From assembly GCA_024138025.1 (NCBI GenBank), contig JAMXBD010000820.1, forward strand, positions 124,001 to 188,000: a DNA stretch of 64,000 nt. The letters run 5' to 3'. Made by a program: the position numbers and the translations under genes. How positions within the stretch are numbered: the first letter of the stretch is position 1; the number at the start of each line of letters is the position of its first letter. The stretch comes from Combretum micranthum (taxonomy: Eukaryota; Streptophyta; Magnoliopsida; Myrtales; Combretaceae). The notes below the pieces were generated by a model. It was not told where the DNA came from. It saw only the letters and a program-made list of their open reading frames with translations, and ran no database searches. Positions 35,925 to 49,389 of this stretch are shown here, one piece after another.

Positions 35925-36065
35925 AATACCTTATAGGAGTAAGTTTGAATATGGCAATAAAAATCCTATAGGATTTAGGGTCAGGTTTGAGATACCCTAA
36001 AAGAAAGCGAGGCAGGTTTTGGTCTTATATGATCTACCTCAAAACTACATCAATTGCCTCCTTAA
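35925..36065. mobile_element. Relic of the same MITE family
   Basis: After the target duplication the sequence again reads like the MITE's right half. It has aaaaatcctataggatttagggtcaggttt, then gataccctaaaag, then catcaattgcctcc in place of cccattgacatccct. The younger copy (35177-35916) therefore seems to have landed in an older one. Edges are uncertain. Confidence 0.45.
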
Positions 36066-36312
36066 TCATGGATAGTCTCCCATTACCTAATAACCTAGAA
36101 AAGCAAAAGAATAATGCAAGAAAAAACTATTAAATCAAAGTCGAGTACGTTCCTACATTTTTGTTTTCATGGGTAATAGTTGTGAACCAACCTCCCCAGA
36201 TAAATCCTAACACCTAAAACCTATCGGTGAATATGAATGGCCACTTCCAACTATAAGTGGATTGTACATCTCATTTATAGTTAAGTGAGCATCCACCAAG
36301 GAAAACTAATCA

Positions 36313-36772
36313 TGTTGGAAAATCATTAAATTTGTCTTATGAAAATAATCTATAATCCCATGCATGAAATTAGGGCACATGATTAAAATTAACAGCAAGT
36401 GCGGAAGCATACCTGAATCCATGGAGAAGACTAATTCCTTGAGTGAGTTTTAGTCTACCAGTCTATAGTGTTGTCTGCTCTCTTGATTTTTCTCACTGAT
36501 AGGATATGGGAAAAGGTAGAATGAAAAACTCTCACACTATTTACAGCTCTTAATATTTTATTTCACTATGGCCCATCATAATAGATGAAATAAAATATAT
36601 GGGTTTCTACATATTAAAGCCTATACTAAAAAGCCTGTAAAGATGAATTTTAAAAGCTTTAGCTACTAAGTAACTGAATGATCACTTTTATTTAAAAAGC
36701 TTATTTCCTTAACTCAATTAGACAGTCTATGATATATAATTAATTAATTTATTGGCTCACAAAATTCTAACA
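36313..36772 (-). repeat. Copia 3' LTR
   Basis: 460 bp, bounded TG...CA. The outer 88 bases match 41236-41323 closely. It lies next to the minus-strand polypurine tract. Confidence 0.75.
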
Positions 36773-37233
36773 ATTTCCCACTTAGGCCACATATATTACT
36801 TGACAATTGTATATCATGTAAAACTTGATGAGCTCTACCTTTACTATCTACAATGAATATCATCTTTGAAACAACCCAGTTCATCAATCATATCAATATA
36901 TGATCAAAGCGGCCTTTGTCACCTTTTTTGTCATGACAAGACCTATCTTTGGTCACTTATATTAATATAATTAATGACACAGATCAAGTATGGATGTGTG
37001 ACATGGAAATTACATTTAGTGTAATCCTGAACATGCCTATTTCCAATAGGTCCTACCTTATACTTTATATAGTATGAGTTCACATATCAAATTTGAACAA
37101 GAAACATTATAATTGGAATTAACTTTATTACTTAATAATTGAAAACTTTAACTATAACTGTATCATAGTCTACAGACGATTCAATATGTTTATAATAATG
37201 AGAGATATTTTAGAACACAAACTCCCACTGAAA

Positions 37234-39170
37234 TTAAACATCCCAAAAATACATAACACCCATATAAGCAATGTGCTCATGAAAGACCTTAGGTGGTAAA
37301 CCTTTAATAAGCAGATCCATAACCATGGAGTTTGTTCCTATGTGCTCTATAGACATTTGTCTATTCTGAACTCTTTCATTCACAACCAGGGACTTAATGT
37401 CAATATGTTTTGACTTCGTCGAGCTCCTGTTGTTGTTGGAATACAACACTGCTAAGTTATTGTCATAGAATATCTTTAGTGGTCTTTCAATATTACTTAT
37501 TATACATAGCACAATGAAAAAATTTTGCAGCTATATTCCATGATTGGATGCTTCGTAACAAGATATAAATTATGCTGCCATGGTAGAAGAAGCTATAAGT
37601 GTCTACTTAGCACTTTCTAGAAAATGCTCCTCTAGCAAGCAGATAAGCATGTCCTGATGTAGATCTTAAGCTATCTTGGCATCTAGTGAAATCAAAATTA
37701 GAATACCTAATGATCTCCAACTTATATGATTCCCTATATATGAGCATATAATCATTTGTTCTCTATAAATATCACATAACTCTCTTATATGCTTTCTAAT
37801 GATCCACCTAGGATTACTCAAATATCTACTCAACATTTCAACAATGAAAGTAATATTTGGATACGTATACATAGTTGAAGCATAAAGGACCTCTTCTAGC
37901 TCTTTACTTTCAAGATTATTCTTGAGACATTGACTTAAAGTGAATTTATTACCTTTTGAGCACCCTCAAAAGGATTCCTAATATAGCTCTTTTATGATAA
38001 TCTAAGAATACCTCGTAAACGATCGTGATGTACTTAGATTCCTAATACAAAATAACCTTCACCAAGATCCTTCATTTCAAAATTATTTGATAGAAGTCTG
38101 TTGGTTTTACTCAATAGACTCGTATCACTCGTGGCAAGCAGTGTATCATCCACATATAATACCAGGAAAATAAATTTGTTCCTACTAAAGTTGTAGTATA
38201 CACAATCATCAACCATATCAGACAATGATTTGATAAAATTCATGATACCATTGTTGAGACATTTACTTTCTTTACATCCATCTAATGCAAGTCAAGATTA
38301 AAATGTGCCAAAAGTGCCATTATAATCCTTAAAGAGTCTTTCAAAGAAACAATAAAGAATGTCTCTTTACAATTAATGCCTTCCCTTTGAGTGAAGCCCA
38401 TAGCCGTAAGACATGCCTTATACCATATTGCCTTTTAAATCTCTTTTGGTTTTAAGTATCCACTTGCAACCAATGGTTTCACACCTAAAAGCAATGGCGT
38501 AAGGCCTTAAATCTCATTATCCTTCATAGACTTCATCTCTTCCTTCATAGCATCTATCCACTTTTGACAATCAGAACTTTCCAAGACTTGATGGAAGTTG
38601 ATTGGATCTTCTTCCATTAATGCCATCCTCATGTTCTTGGAGAAATATAACATAATCATCCAGAATTGTACTTCTCCTTTCTTTAGTGGATCTTCTCAAT
38701 GGCATTGGTTTTTTGAGGATTTGAAGTTTGTTATTTTGGAGTTACTCGAATTTAATTAGGAGAGCCACTTATGTTACCTTGTCCTGGATATGCTTCTTGA
38801 GCAATGTGAGGTACTACAACCGAATCGTAAACACTGTCAATAGCAGCTAGACGGACATCAACATGTTCCTCTTCAAGAACAAATTCCTTAACCTTATCTT
38901 CCCTCGCAAATTCAACATCCTCAAGGTACGTAACATTAGTTGTCTCAAACAATGCCTTAGTAGTGGGATCATAAAATTTGTAACCCCTGAATCTTTCTTT
39001 AGTACCACAAAAGAAACCGTCATCATGATTCAGTTCCTTATATTGTTTCTTTTGCAATGTCTTTATCGTAGCATCTTTATTTTTATACCTTATTGAGACA
39101 TACTTTACTAAGAATTCACCAAATACGGTCTTTTCATTCTTAGTAACCCTTGTCTCAATATCTCAAAGGC
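37234..39170 (-). pseudogene. Copia pol remnant (INT end, RT, RNase H)
   Basis: Integrase C-terminal/connection part: 38752-39170, with FGEFLVKYVSIRY, GFFCGTKERFRGYKFYDP and LFETTNVTYLEDVEF. Reverse transcriptase: about 38000-38440, with FIFLVLYVDDTLLATSD holding the YVDD catalytic motif at about 38120-38180, then NNFEMKDLGEGYFVLGI. RNase H: 37234-37512, with LKIFYDNNLAVLYSNNNRSS, STKSKHIDIK and HIGTNSMVMDLLIKGLPPKV. Frames are broken in many places. The order matches plant copia pol on the minus strand. Confidence 0.8.
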
Positions 39171-39295
39171 ATTCCTCATTTGTCCCACTTTTATCAATTT
39201 AAGTAATATTGGTAGAAATATTTGAAGTAACACTAATAACTGAATAGAGAACAAAACAAGCAGAAACTAAATTATGCTCACATTCATACCAAAAA

Positions 39296-41215
39296 CTATA
39301 CTTTATAATTCAAATAATGACATAACCCATCACTAGATACCCAACACAAACATTTACATCCTATCTTTGGACAAAGATGAAAACTTGTAAGTGGTACCTT
39401 TGGTACAATGATTAAACAATGATAGTAAATTTCTGTCAAATGATTAACCCTTTTTTTGAACTGACTAATCATCCACATTATCACAGCATGTGTACATGTA
39501 AGTCGATCAAGCATTAATCTTCTTTTGGGCCGGTCAATATTCACATGACTTACATTTACACAACCTTTTTTACCTATTCAAAGCAAATGATTTACATAGG
39601 AGAGACTACTTTGGTAGCATGTTATTTTAACCATTTATCTTAAATAGTAGATATAAGTTTTTCATGATTTAAATTCCCATTTTTTTAAAATTTTATTTTA
39701 GACACCTAGTACAATATCGATATCGAACCCTTGGACAAAAATACCAATTGTAAATGGTGTCCTCTAAAACAATAATAAATAATGATAAATAATTCTTCCA
39801 ATGATGTGCCTTCCTTTGGGTCAGCAAATCGCATGCATGAAATCGAAAATGTCGCATATTTATAATCACATGTCTATCATCTGGCCAAATAATAACCTTC
39901 CTTTGGGCCGATTATTATTCGCATAGATATAGACATTTCATGCAAATCTTTATTTTGAAATCTAAAAATCTTGAAACAAATAAAAAAATAACAGAGGTTA
40001 CTTTAGTAACATATCATTCTAATTTATTTTAATATATTTAAACAAGACTTGCTAAAATAAATTGAATAAGTAAACAAAAGTTTGCTCTTATCTCAAATCT
40101 TTAATTTGATCTTTAAGATTAGTACACACTTAACATAATCCAATTTAGGAATGTTTCATCTATATCCATTTTATAATGGGTAATATTAACACAAATATCC
40201 TTCTATAATAATTTCATAATATATTATAGGAAACTCAAATCATTCCTATTTTATATAATTGGATCTATATCAAGAAACCATACAAGAAATCATTTATACC
40301 AATTAATCAAGTTGCCTAAATTATTCAAATTGTCTCAAGAGCAAACTAGGTATTTTCCAAATTAATCAAATTGGAGCAAATGGAAAAATCTAATATCAAT
40401 ATGCCTTTTGTTTTCTTCCATAATAAACAAACCAACATTGTTGTCGTAAATGTTCAGAAATCACAAACCAAAAATCATGCATTTATAGAAGATATATGAT
40501 TGGCAAAACAAAATTCGATACTTGGACTTTCACGAAATATATATTTAATTAACATTGTCACTGTCAATACCAATTCCAATTACCATGTTCTTTCATTAAA
40601 AATATATAAACAACAAAATAGAGTGTGTCGTATAATATTCAAGTTATCAAAATCAAAGATTGAAATCTTATTCCATAATTTTATTAAGGCATCTAAATAC
40701 TACCATCAACTTTTCAAAGAATTATTAAATAAATATAATTTGAAACCTCGGGTTGCTATAACATCTAACCCCATCACAAATATAATCACGGAAATTCATA
40801 AACAGACAACACGTATTGTGAAGAGAGAATTCCATGTATATTTCTTGAGTAGTTAGAATTGAAAGAGATGAACATAGGCACACAGAATATTTGGTTTTTG
40901 ATTTTATATGGAAAATAAAAGTAGCAATAACAAACACAAGCATATTGAAAATATATATAATTTTTCCGATCACATAGATCATATGCGATTGTTGCCAATT
41001 ATATAATAAAAAGGTTTAAAATCCTGAAGAATTCCAAAACATAAATTTAACCTTTTTATATTTAGTCTTTGCAACCCTAACCCTTTAAATTGGGGAAACA
41101 TATTGCCTCATAAAAATTGCCTTCAATCTTAAAACATGAAACTTTAAAAACACCAAATCACACTAACATATCCACTTAAGGATTCGTTACCAAAATTAAT
41201 GCTCTAATTTCACGT
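39296..41215. other. Non-coding part of the copia relic
   Basis: In an intact element this interval would code gag, protease and integrase. Instead it is AT-rich with no recognisable protein. The phrases cttttgggccggtcaatattcac (39521 on) and cctttgggccgattattattcgc (39901 on), each with related upstream text, form an imperfect direct repeat about 380 bp apart. This may be foreign DNA that replaced the coding part, or an extended leader. Confidence 0.45.
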
Positions 41216-41235
41216 ATGATTGCTCTAACACCACT

Positions 41236-41323
41236 TGTTGAAAAATTTATAGATTTGTTATATGAAATTAATCTAAAATCTCATGCATGAAATTAGGGCA
41301 CATTAATAAAATTAACAGCAAGT
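41236..41323 (-). repeat. Copia 5' LTR fragment
   Basis: 88 bp matching the outer end of 36313-36772. Homology stops abruptly after cagcaagt. Confidence 0.7.
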
Positions 41324-42118
41324 AATTCATCTACTTAGTTATTTATTATTTATATGTATCCATAATGCACATAAGGCATTCACTAATAATTATTTCAATT
41401 TAAAAAAAAATGGCTAGTCTTCAAAAAAAAAAAAAAGAAGGTAAATTTCATTTCCTTTTAATTTGGATACAGGTATCTTTATTACCTTGTTTTGATTTTC
41501 CTATTAAATGTTCCCATGTAAAGTGAAAATATGTAAAAGGAATATCAATTATCTATACTATTATTAATGAATCCTTATCATTGATGTTCATGTCAAAAAA
41601 AATCATATAATAAAATAAGGCTTTTTTAATACCACTTTCTCTATTTTCTCCCTCTTTATTCTCTCTAACAAAAAATATTCCGATTTTTTTTTCCTTTTTC
41701 CGCACACATAATGCAGGTGTGTCATCCACTAGTAAGATTATTTAGTAGAACTAAAAAGCCTAATTTATCTGTCAACCCCATAATGTAGCCCACATTTTAC
41801 TAAAAATAAATAATTGATTAGTAAAACCATTATTTAGTTGTCTTAATATATAAATATTACTAAATAAATATGAAAAATCTATTTATAAATATTTGGGTAA
41901 ATTATAAGTACCTTTGTTTTTCCTTCATATGAACTTACTTTACCCTTTTATCTCTAAAATTATGCACTTAAACTCTCAAAATTTTAAACAGATATATATA
42001 TATATATCTCTTTATTTTGAAAACTTTAATCTAAATACACATTTTTAAAGATTACACCTGAATATATGATTTTAGATATAAAAAATATATATACAAATAA
42101 GAGTCAATGATTAAAATA
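41324..42118. other. AT-rich spacer
   Basis: Poly-A/T runs (41401-41436), a short (TA)n at 41994-42007 and no coding similarity. Confidence 0.45.
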
Positions 42119-43924
42119 TGTTTGATTGGAATTCGGCCAGGTGTCAAATAACTTTTATTGACAAGGACTTCAAATTCTGATAAGAAATCTCTTCACATAT
42201 CACTTACAAAGGTAGACAATCTCTTCAACCATAGAGTGGAGCCAGGTACTTAAGCCATTATAAGTTTAAAAGAGATTAAATGATACCATTTTCATGTTAT
42301 GTAATTAAATATGGATATATGCCATGTTGTATCTAAATTTTCCTCCTTTTTTCACTTATTATAATAAATATAAAAGTCTTAATTTTAGTACTTAAATTCT
42401 TTTTATATCCTTCTACATTCACTTTCCTAAACTATCAAAAGACCATTTTCTTATTTGAGTTTATGTACTTTCTCAACAAATTGAGGATTTGTTACTATAA
42501 ATACCCCATGTCATTCTAGTCGATATTCAAAACTGACATATTCTTACTCATTACATTTTAGATATCTGTGTGTTAGTCAATCACTAACTTAAGCATCAAG
42601 TAGTTATTCCAAACAGCCTTTTCATGTCTAACCGTATTTTGTCTTACAGACTTAAGATCATGGATTCAAGGCTTCCTAAACCTAGTATATGTAGACTATC
42701 ACTTTACATGTAAGCCAACACTTATACTAATGGAAATCTACTAAGAACATTTAGCGTCATTTGTGAGAAAAGTTTTTCTTTGTTCCTATAGACCCTAATA
42801 ACCTTAAACATGATGGCTGAAAATTGAAAAATAAGAGTGACACTCAAGAGCTATCTTTGTTAGGTGTGCATTCACCTTGCGTGCACCTACACCACTAACC
42901 TAAACCTAGTAGCCTTAGATACAAACACTATTGCAACCATTACTATAATTAAGCAACAATTTTCTACACTAAAGCCAATGTATCATAAAATGGCTACTCA
43001 ATTTTAGAATATGTGGCAAAATAACCAACAACTTCAAACCTAGTTGACAGAATTTAGACAACGCAATAACCCCCCACTAGTAGATATTGCGAATGAGAGG
43101 CACAACTCTTCCAATCCTCATGCTGATCCCTAAGATCCAACTCATGAGTGTGAGTTTCAGATGGTCACTATCATACTTCTACACTATCACTTAATAGAGC
43201 ACTACAAATGGGCAATCTGCTTGCACACCTGCTAAATCTTGTGCTCATGCTAAAGCTAGTGTCTGTCTCAAACTCTCTACTTCGAAATAAAACAAACTAT
43301 TTCAAGAGATTACTAACAAATAATGGGAGGATTAGATTAATAAAATGTTCTTTGTGGCTAAAGAAAATAGAAAGAGCAACCTCATTGTGAAGCCTTCAAC
43401 TACTAAAAGCCCCTTCATCAAGGCTATTCAAGATAAAGTACTCCCTTTGAATACCCAAGGTAATACTCAAAACCTAATGTTTATCAAGGGATTGCTCTAC
43501 ATACTGCAACATAAAGAGTAGATTTGATCAAGGATTTTTTCAAGGCCTTTGCTAAGAATAAGCCTAAGACCCTAAAATAGTTTAGAGAAAATGCAAAGAA
43601 GTACATTATTCAAAACGATGTTATTAGAGGTTGGCAAGAGGCAAAATGACCTAAGAATAAGTCTCATAAAGATAACGTTAATAAAGAGGACAGTAGCTCA
43701 ATTAGATACTGATTCGAAAGAGTAAAGACCATAGTTCCTTCTATAATAGGGACGGTAAAGGAAAATGTCTTGTCTCAACCTGCTCAAAATTCACTCCTTG
43801 AATAAGCCGTTAAGGGAACATACATTCGCCACCTCTAAAGATGAGAATCAACTAGAATTGTAGGAATTCACTAAAGAATTATGACTACCATAGCTATCAT
43901 GGCCCTAACACCGATAACTATCAT

Positions 43925-44535
43925 CAATCAAAAGTGTCCCCAGTATGTCATACGATGTGGATATTTAAGAGAAAACATCACAAATACCAATGATTTGTAC
44001 AAAAATCTTTCCACTATAGAAGAGACTAATGAGGTGAGTAAAAAGCAAACCATCCTATTAACAACAACCCTCCAAATAGGGCTTTTAACAATGTTGTAAA
44101 TACTATCATAGCAGAGTCGTGTAGAGGCATGATAGACTATTCTAACTTCATCAATGCTTTAACAGGCAAATAAATCATAAACTTGTGCGCTAAGAAGCAA
44201 AAAAAAAAAGAAGAAGATATTTTTATCTTGTTTTTGATGAAGATCTTAAGGGAATTATGTTAAACCAATGGGTTCAATGTAAATTGAAAAGCACTCTCTA
44301 ATACGTTATATAATGTGGCTATTTAAGAGAACACATCACAAATACCTTTCCAATGTAGAAGAAACCAATGAGGTCAATAAAAAGAAAAACATTCTACTAA
44401 CAACAACCCCTCCAAACAAGGCTTCTAACAATGTTGTAAATACTATCACAGAAGAGCCATGTGGAGACATGATGGATTATTCTAGCTTGGTTGGTGCTTT
44501 AAGATACAAATAAATGATAAACTTGTGCATCAAGA
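43925..44535 (+). repeat. Tandem duplication, unit about 360 bp
   Basis: The first copy runs about 43930-44200 and the second about 44295-44535. Shared phrases in order are gatgtgg/aatgtgg ctatttaagagaa, acatcacaaatacc, gaagagactaatgaggt/gaagaaaccaatgaggt, acaacaaccc, caatgttgtaaatactatca and aacttgtgc. Both carry indels, so both copies are old. It is probably part of the decayed gag region. Confidence 0.75.
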
Positions 44536-44550
44536 AGCAAAAAAGATACT

Positions 44551-44583
<33 letters not shown>

Positions 44584-44584
44584 A
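44551..44584. repeat. (TA)n/(TG)n microsatellite
   Basis: A run of TA dinucleotides followed by tgtgtgtgta. Non-coding. Confidence 0.9.
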
Positions 44585-44834
44585 TTTTTTATCTTACTTT
44601 TTATGAAAATCTTGAGGGAATTTCATTGAATTAGTGGGTTAAATATGAATTTTGATGAGAAAATATACCGCACAATTACACCAAAATTGTAGAAAAGTTA
44701 CACTTATTTGGTTAAACATGTTTTGATGTGCAATGTGTTGAAAATATGTGTGTGTGTGTTTGTGTTGGTTTGCTTTTTGTTAGATAGTGCTAATCTGCAA
44801 TTAGAATTGAAATGATAGCTAAAAGGAGTCTAGA

Positions 44835-47300
44835 TGTCATGCCCCGAGGGTACTCTAGTAGAAGTAGACAAGTCAAACCTGAGTACTATCACTAGATTAC
44901 CTTCGGAGAGTGACATATTTTCCAAAACAACAAGATAGTTTAGTTACTTCGATAAGAAATGATTAATACATATAAGAAATAAATTAGTAAATAACTACCA
45001 CCTTAATCATAAAGTATCATAGATTATTACAAACATGTAATCTTTTTGTAATTCTCTACATACATAACTGATAAGATAATAATAGCTAATCTATTCTAGA
45101 AAAATATAAACCATTAATCCCAAATAGAACCATAGACTTCCAATTCTTAAGCCCTTACTGGAGCCACATTTCTGGAAGTAACTAACCAAGGTCGAAGCGT
45201 AAACTTGAAAACACTGTGGGAGTGTGAGCAAAACTACAGCTCAGTGAATAACCAAACATATTACACATCAAGCAAGTTATTAACAAATCGTATGTCATGC
45301 AATCACTCAAACATATGCTCAGATATAAGCTTGGATGATCTAGAATCCAAACAGGAAAAAGATTTACGCGCTCTTTTTAAGATTAAAGAACATTTACTGT
45401 ACGACCCACCTGCCCAAGAGAGATTAAGTTTACAGGAAAATCAACGATTTCTCGTCTTAGGGTTATCACTTTAAATTTAATAACTGTTTTAACTGATCAT
45501 TTCATGTATCCATCCTTAGAAACTTCCTAAGTATTAATCATTTTATAGCAATACTACGGGCAGCGCTCTTTGTTGCCACTTAGTTCCCGTATAACCAATG
45601 GAACAAAGAAAACCTTGGAAGAACTAACACTTTAGAAAAACCAAGCATTAACAGAGAACCGAAATATTAATACGTAGCAGGCTATCACCTGTTTATATAT
45701 GCAATAATACAATACGTACAATGCATGACCAGGTTATTTTAATAAGTCCATAGTTCTTATTCAGTTTCATGGTGGTCATGCATTACACACAATAATCATC
45801 ATACTACTTCACATCATCACACCATTGTATTATCACTTTTATAATGGTAGATTAGCAATCATACAATCATATCACAACACATTTCCATCAAAACAGTCAT
45901 ATTATTATCTTTGCATTATACATTCAGCTAATTACAAACACAAACAGTATAATATGACTGAATTACTCACCTGCTCATAGTGACTAGTCGTAGTAATATG
46001 CCGGAAGGTCCTCTATGGTATCAAAGTCACCTATTGAGATGAATAAATTATTCATCAATATAACATAGATTATATAACTAAACTCCTATAAGTGTCTGGT
46101 ATCCTAAATTGATATTTGGCTCGGTTTCTATTACTTATTTTAATCCTTTAATGGTCTCATAATATCAATTATCAATTAATATTTATTTTCATGTTGCTTC
46201 TCAATCTTACTTAATATTTATATACATTTATCTGGTATTCAAAAAATTGATATTTAACAGGTTTATATTTTATAGTTATTATTACTATTTTTATGTTATT
46301 CTCTATCTGACTCCTTATAGTAACTCATATTCATTTATTATTGTTTAGTGTCGTCGTGCTTCTCTTAATCTACTTCATACAATTATTTTGTCATTTTTAG
46401 AAGTCATTATTCATAAATTTAACTCGTTTCAATTTCCATTCTTATATGTTTATCTGTATAAAACACATATTTGATAATTATAGTTGCTAATAACACTTAA
46501 TATTTTCCTATAATTTTTAGGGTTTTAGAAGTTATCAAATATTAAACATATTGTTATTCTAAGTATTTGTATTTATTTATTTACTTAGTGAATTCTGTTT
46601 TGACATATATATAATATATATATATAATATTTTATTAGTATTTATTATATATATTTTATGTTCGTATAATACAGACTTCTCATAGGAAAAACATGTTTGT
46701 ACATCGGCTCCTATACCGCCGGCGTTGAACCCCAAATGCCAGCATTCTTGAGTTTTACATTTTATTTCATATCAGGTTGCATTGGCTTGTAAGCCCCCAG
46801 CTTTCCCATGTATGTTGGAATATACGCTGCCGGTGTATAACTCCAGTTAGTCGGCGTTCATTCATTTTGCGTAAAAATAATTTTTACGTAACTTCTATTC
46901 CAGTGTAAGCCATCTCAACACCACCGGCCCACACTCATATGCCGTCGGCGTTGAGCGTGTACACTGCCGGCTTATGAGTAGTGTTGACACTGTTCTTCAT
47001 CTTCTTCGATGAAACAGTTCGTATTTATTCAATTTTCCATGTTATAATCATTTCCAAATTATTCCTAAGTGTTTCTATGGTATATTTATATACATATATC
47101 AACTCGTAACACATCTACGTGTATTTGATCTTAAATTTTCGAATTTAGAAAAGCACAACTAGGGTTTTTCGAATTTTACCTTGATTGAGCCTATTCAGTG
47201 GAATTCAAATCTTGTTCTTGAGTTGGTAATGATCCCATGATCATCAGAAGTCAGTTTAAATCATTGTTTTTAACAAACAACAAACCAAAACAACTCAACT
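44835..47300 (+). mobile_element. LTR-type element C
   Basis: It begins TGTCATGCCCCGAGGGTAC, the same type of start as elements A and B. A cagctcagtgaataacc phrase (45237-45253) is of the kind found in plant gypsy LTRs, followed by gctcatagtgactagtcg (45974 on). No paired LTR, primer site or coding part is seen, so it is likely a solo or truncated LTR. The right end is an estimate. Confidence 0.4.
46690..46985. repeat. GCCGGC-type word cluster
   Basis: Within AT-rich element C a 300-bp stretch repeats short GC words: ccgccggcgttgaac (46717), gctgccggtgtataac (46828), gtcggcgttcattc (46850), ccgtcggcgttgagc (46941) and ctgccggcttatgag (46964). Spacing is irregular. This may be an LTR regulatory cluster; the function is unknown. 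Confidence 0.5.
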
Positions 47301-47474
47301 TACCTTATTACCAACTTAAGTGTTTTTAGTAGAGTTTTTTGTTTTGATCCGAGCTGGGGTATTTAAGATGAGTTGGATTCGGTTTTTTGGTTGTTTAGAG
47401 TGTTGTTTTAGTGCTTGCTTGAACTGGAAATTATGAGATTTTATTAGTCTTGTTTGCTTGCTCATAATAGTGCT

Positions 47475-47513
<39 letters not shown>

Positions 47514-49389
47514 AAGAAAGGAGAAGCAGTTTTGGTTTTGTTTCTCCTCCCATGTTTGCTTCTTCCACTTACAATTTGTTGCATTAATTGAGTTTGTTTT
47601 GTTGTCTTTATATAATAGGTTAATGTGTATTGAAGTGTTTACTAGTTGACATAATTTGTGACAAATATTAGAGACAATTTCGGCTTGCACAAATCTAGGA
47701 GATCTCCACCATAGAGAACATGCAACTTGCATAAGTCTTGCACCGAAAGTGTGATTTATAAGTATAAATATTAATGTAATAATTATTAGTTGATAGTTAT
47801 TTCAGTTTTAAGGTAGTTTATTAAGCTAATCGGGTATAAATTTATCAGATATTTAAGATTTTTTATCTAAAAGTATTTTTATAGAATTCTACAAAAATTT
47901 TAGATTGTCAAAAGATACAATTTTGAGTTTTAATTTTACGCGATTAATTGTTTTTAGAATTTTATCTCCTGCGATTAAATTTTCCTAAGCTTATTAGGTC
48001 AATTTTTGTTTTAGCCTCTGATATCTTAAGAATTTACTAACTAGAATGATATGTGATCTAAATATTTATTTAGAGTCTAGATCATTAGTTATACATATGT
48101 TTATATTTTTATTGTGTATTCATAATCTTAACGATTCATCTATACATTATCGTTTTCTAACTATCAGCATTATCGAATATCTACTTTTCAATAAATTTGA
48201 AATCTTAGTTAGGTTATCTCTTTATCTTGAATTTTCGATACCCACGATGAAATCTTATTAGTAATCTTAAATACTGTATATATAACTTTGTTTAAGAGTT
48301 TGAAATTATATACAAGCTCATTTCTACTTATAGTTTAATTCTAAAATCTTGATTGAGCCCTATATTATCATTCTATTTTCTATTTTTATATTTTCATCTA
48401 TATCTATATATATGAAAAATCTCGGGGTTTACACTAGACGCCAACTTGATTAGAATGTTTCTTATCATGTTCTAGTAGGCAAGCATTCATATGCTAAGAT
48501 ATGGTATATGAATGCTAGATGACCTTTACTTTGTTTTGCAGGTGTGTCCAGACACTAATCTTGCAGCGCCTGAATGCCATGTTGCAGAAAAATAGCCATT
48601 GGAGTATTTAATGCTTAGCCGATTTTGGTGCAAATGGGGATAACGGCTAGAAGATCAATGACGGTTATAACTACAAGTTGTTAAGGAGTTAAAAGAGGGT
48701 TAATAGAGCTCATAAATTGCAATATTAAAACTAGTTCAACTCTCTCAAAGTGAATTGTGTAGTTCATATTTTATTTTGTGAGTGAGAGAAAAGTGCAGCG
48801 CCATTTGTTTTTGTAGTTGCTATCTGTTTTAAAGGCTCTATACTAAGTTTGTTAAGTGTTTCTTTGTAGAATATTGAGTTATGTCTTGTGTGCTAGAAAG
48901 CTTATTATAAAGGCATAACTGAAGTCTGTTTTGTGAGTTAATGTTTTTGTGTTGAGGTGTAGCTCCATTGTAGCAAAATGTATATGGAAATAAATCATGC
49001 GAAGTCCTCCATTAAGGGAGGCATTGTATGGACCATAGAGACTAAGGAGCATATCAAACTCCAGTTAAATCCCGGTATGATCGTCTCTAAATCAATCTCT
49101 TTATCTATTGCATTTAGTTATTGTTGCTATTTATTTGTTGGGTTATAATAATTACGAATTAAAGTTCAATAAGAGCAAACTAGGTATAATCCACATTTCC
49201 TAGGTGTTATACAGGTTTTACAAATATAGATCACTCATAAGGATGCCTTGTTTATTGTAGCTCAAATCATTGATTTTGACATGGAAAAATAAAAAAGTAA
49301 TACTAGATTTAGGGAATAATGTTGACTTTACTTTTAATAATGCATGCTAACAAATGGATCTTAAGCTGAAAAAAGAATTCGAAGCCTTA
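47301..49389. other. Non-coding; microsatellite and possible LTR piece
   Basis: It holds a (TA)n run at 47477-47511. The stretch 48420-49100 is GC-richer with phrases such as tgtgtccagacactaatc, cagcgcctgaatgcc and gtgcagcgccattt. It reads like part of a plant LTR, but no mate or coding sequence was found. No gene is seen. Confidence 0.4.

Larger units (their letters stand above)
36313..41323 (-). mobile_element. Ty1/copia element, internally deleted
   Basis: The left copy of the LTR is 36313-36772 (tgttggaaaatc...attctaaca). A fragment of the other LTR at 41236-41323 shares the catgcatgaaattagggcac stretch and both neighbouring phrases. Read on the minus strand, a primer-binding site gtggtgttagagcaatc (41217-41233) follows the fragmentary 5' LTR, and a purine tract gtgggaaat (about 36773-36781) precedes the 3' LTR. 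Coding remnants (37234-39170) cover the end of integrase, reverse transcriptase and RNase H. Gag, protease and the integrase core are missing. The 5' LTR is truncated, so the element is dead. Confidence 0.8.
42119..44600 (+). mobile_element. Gypsy-like relic: LTR and decayed gag region
   Basis: The part before 42749 looks like an LTR 3' half. It has a TATA-like ctataaatacccc at 42497-42509 and an end ...aagaaca. It is followed by ttagcgtcatttgtgagaaa at 42751-42770, close to the TGGCGCC(A/G)T-type primer-binding sites of plant gypsy elements. After it, stop-ridden reading frames on the plus strand (about 42960-43670) contain gag-like phrases such as NNPPLVDIANERHNSSNPHA. The final part is a tandem duplication (see 43925-44535). 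No second LTR is seen nearby. A similar LTR piece lies at 54185-54440. Confidence 0.5.

Noticed and set aside
47316..47732. 138-residue minus-strand frame
   Set aside because: Includes a Tyr-Ile run translated from the (TA)n microsatellite and has no domain.
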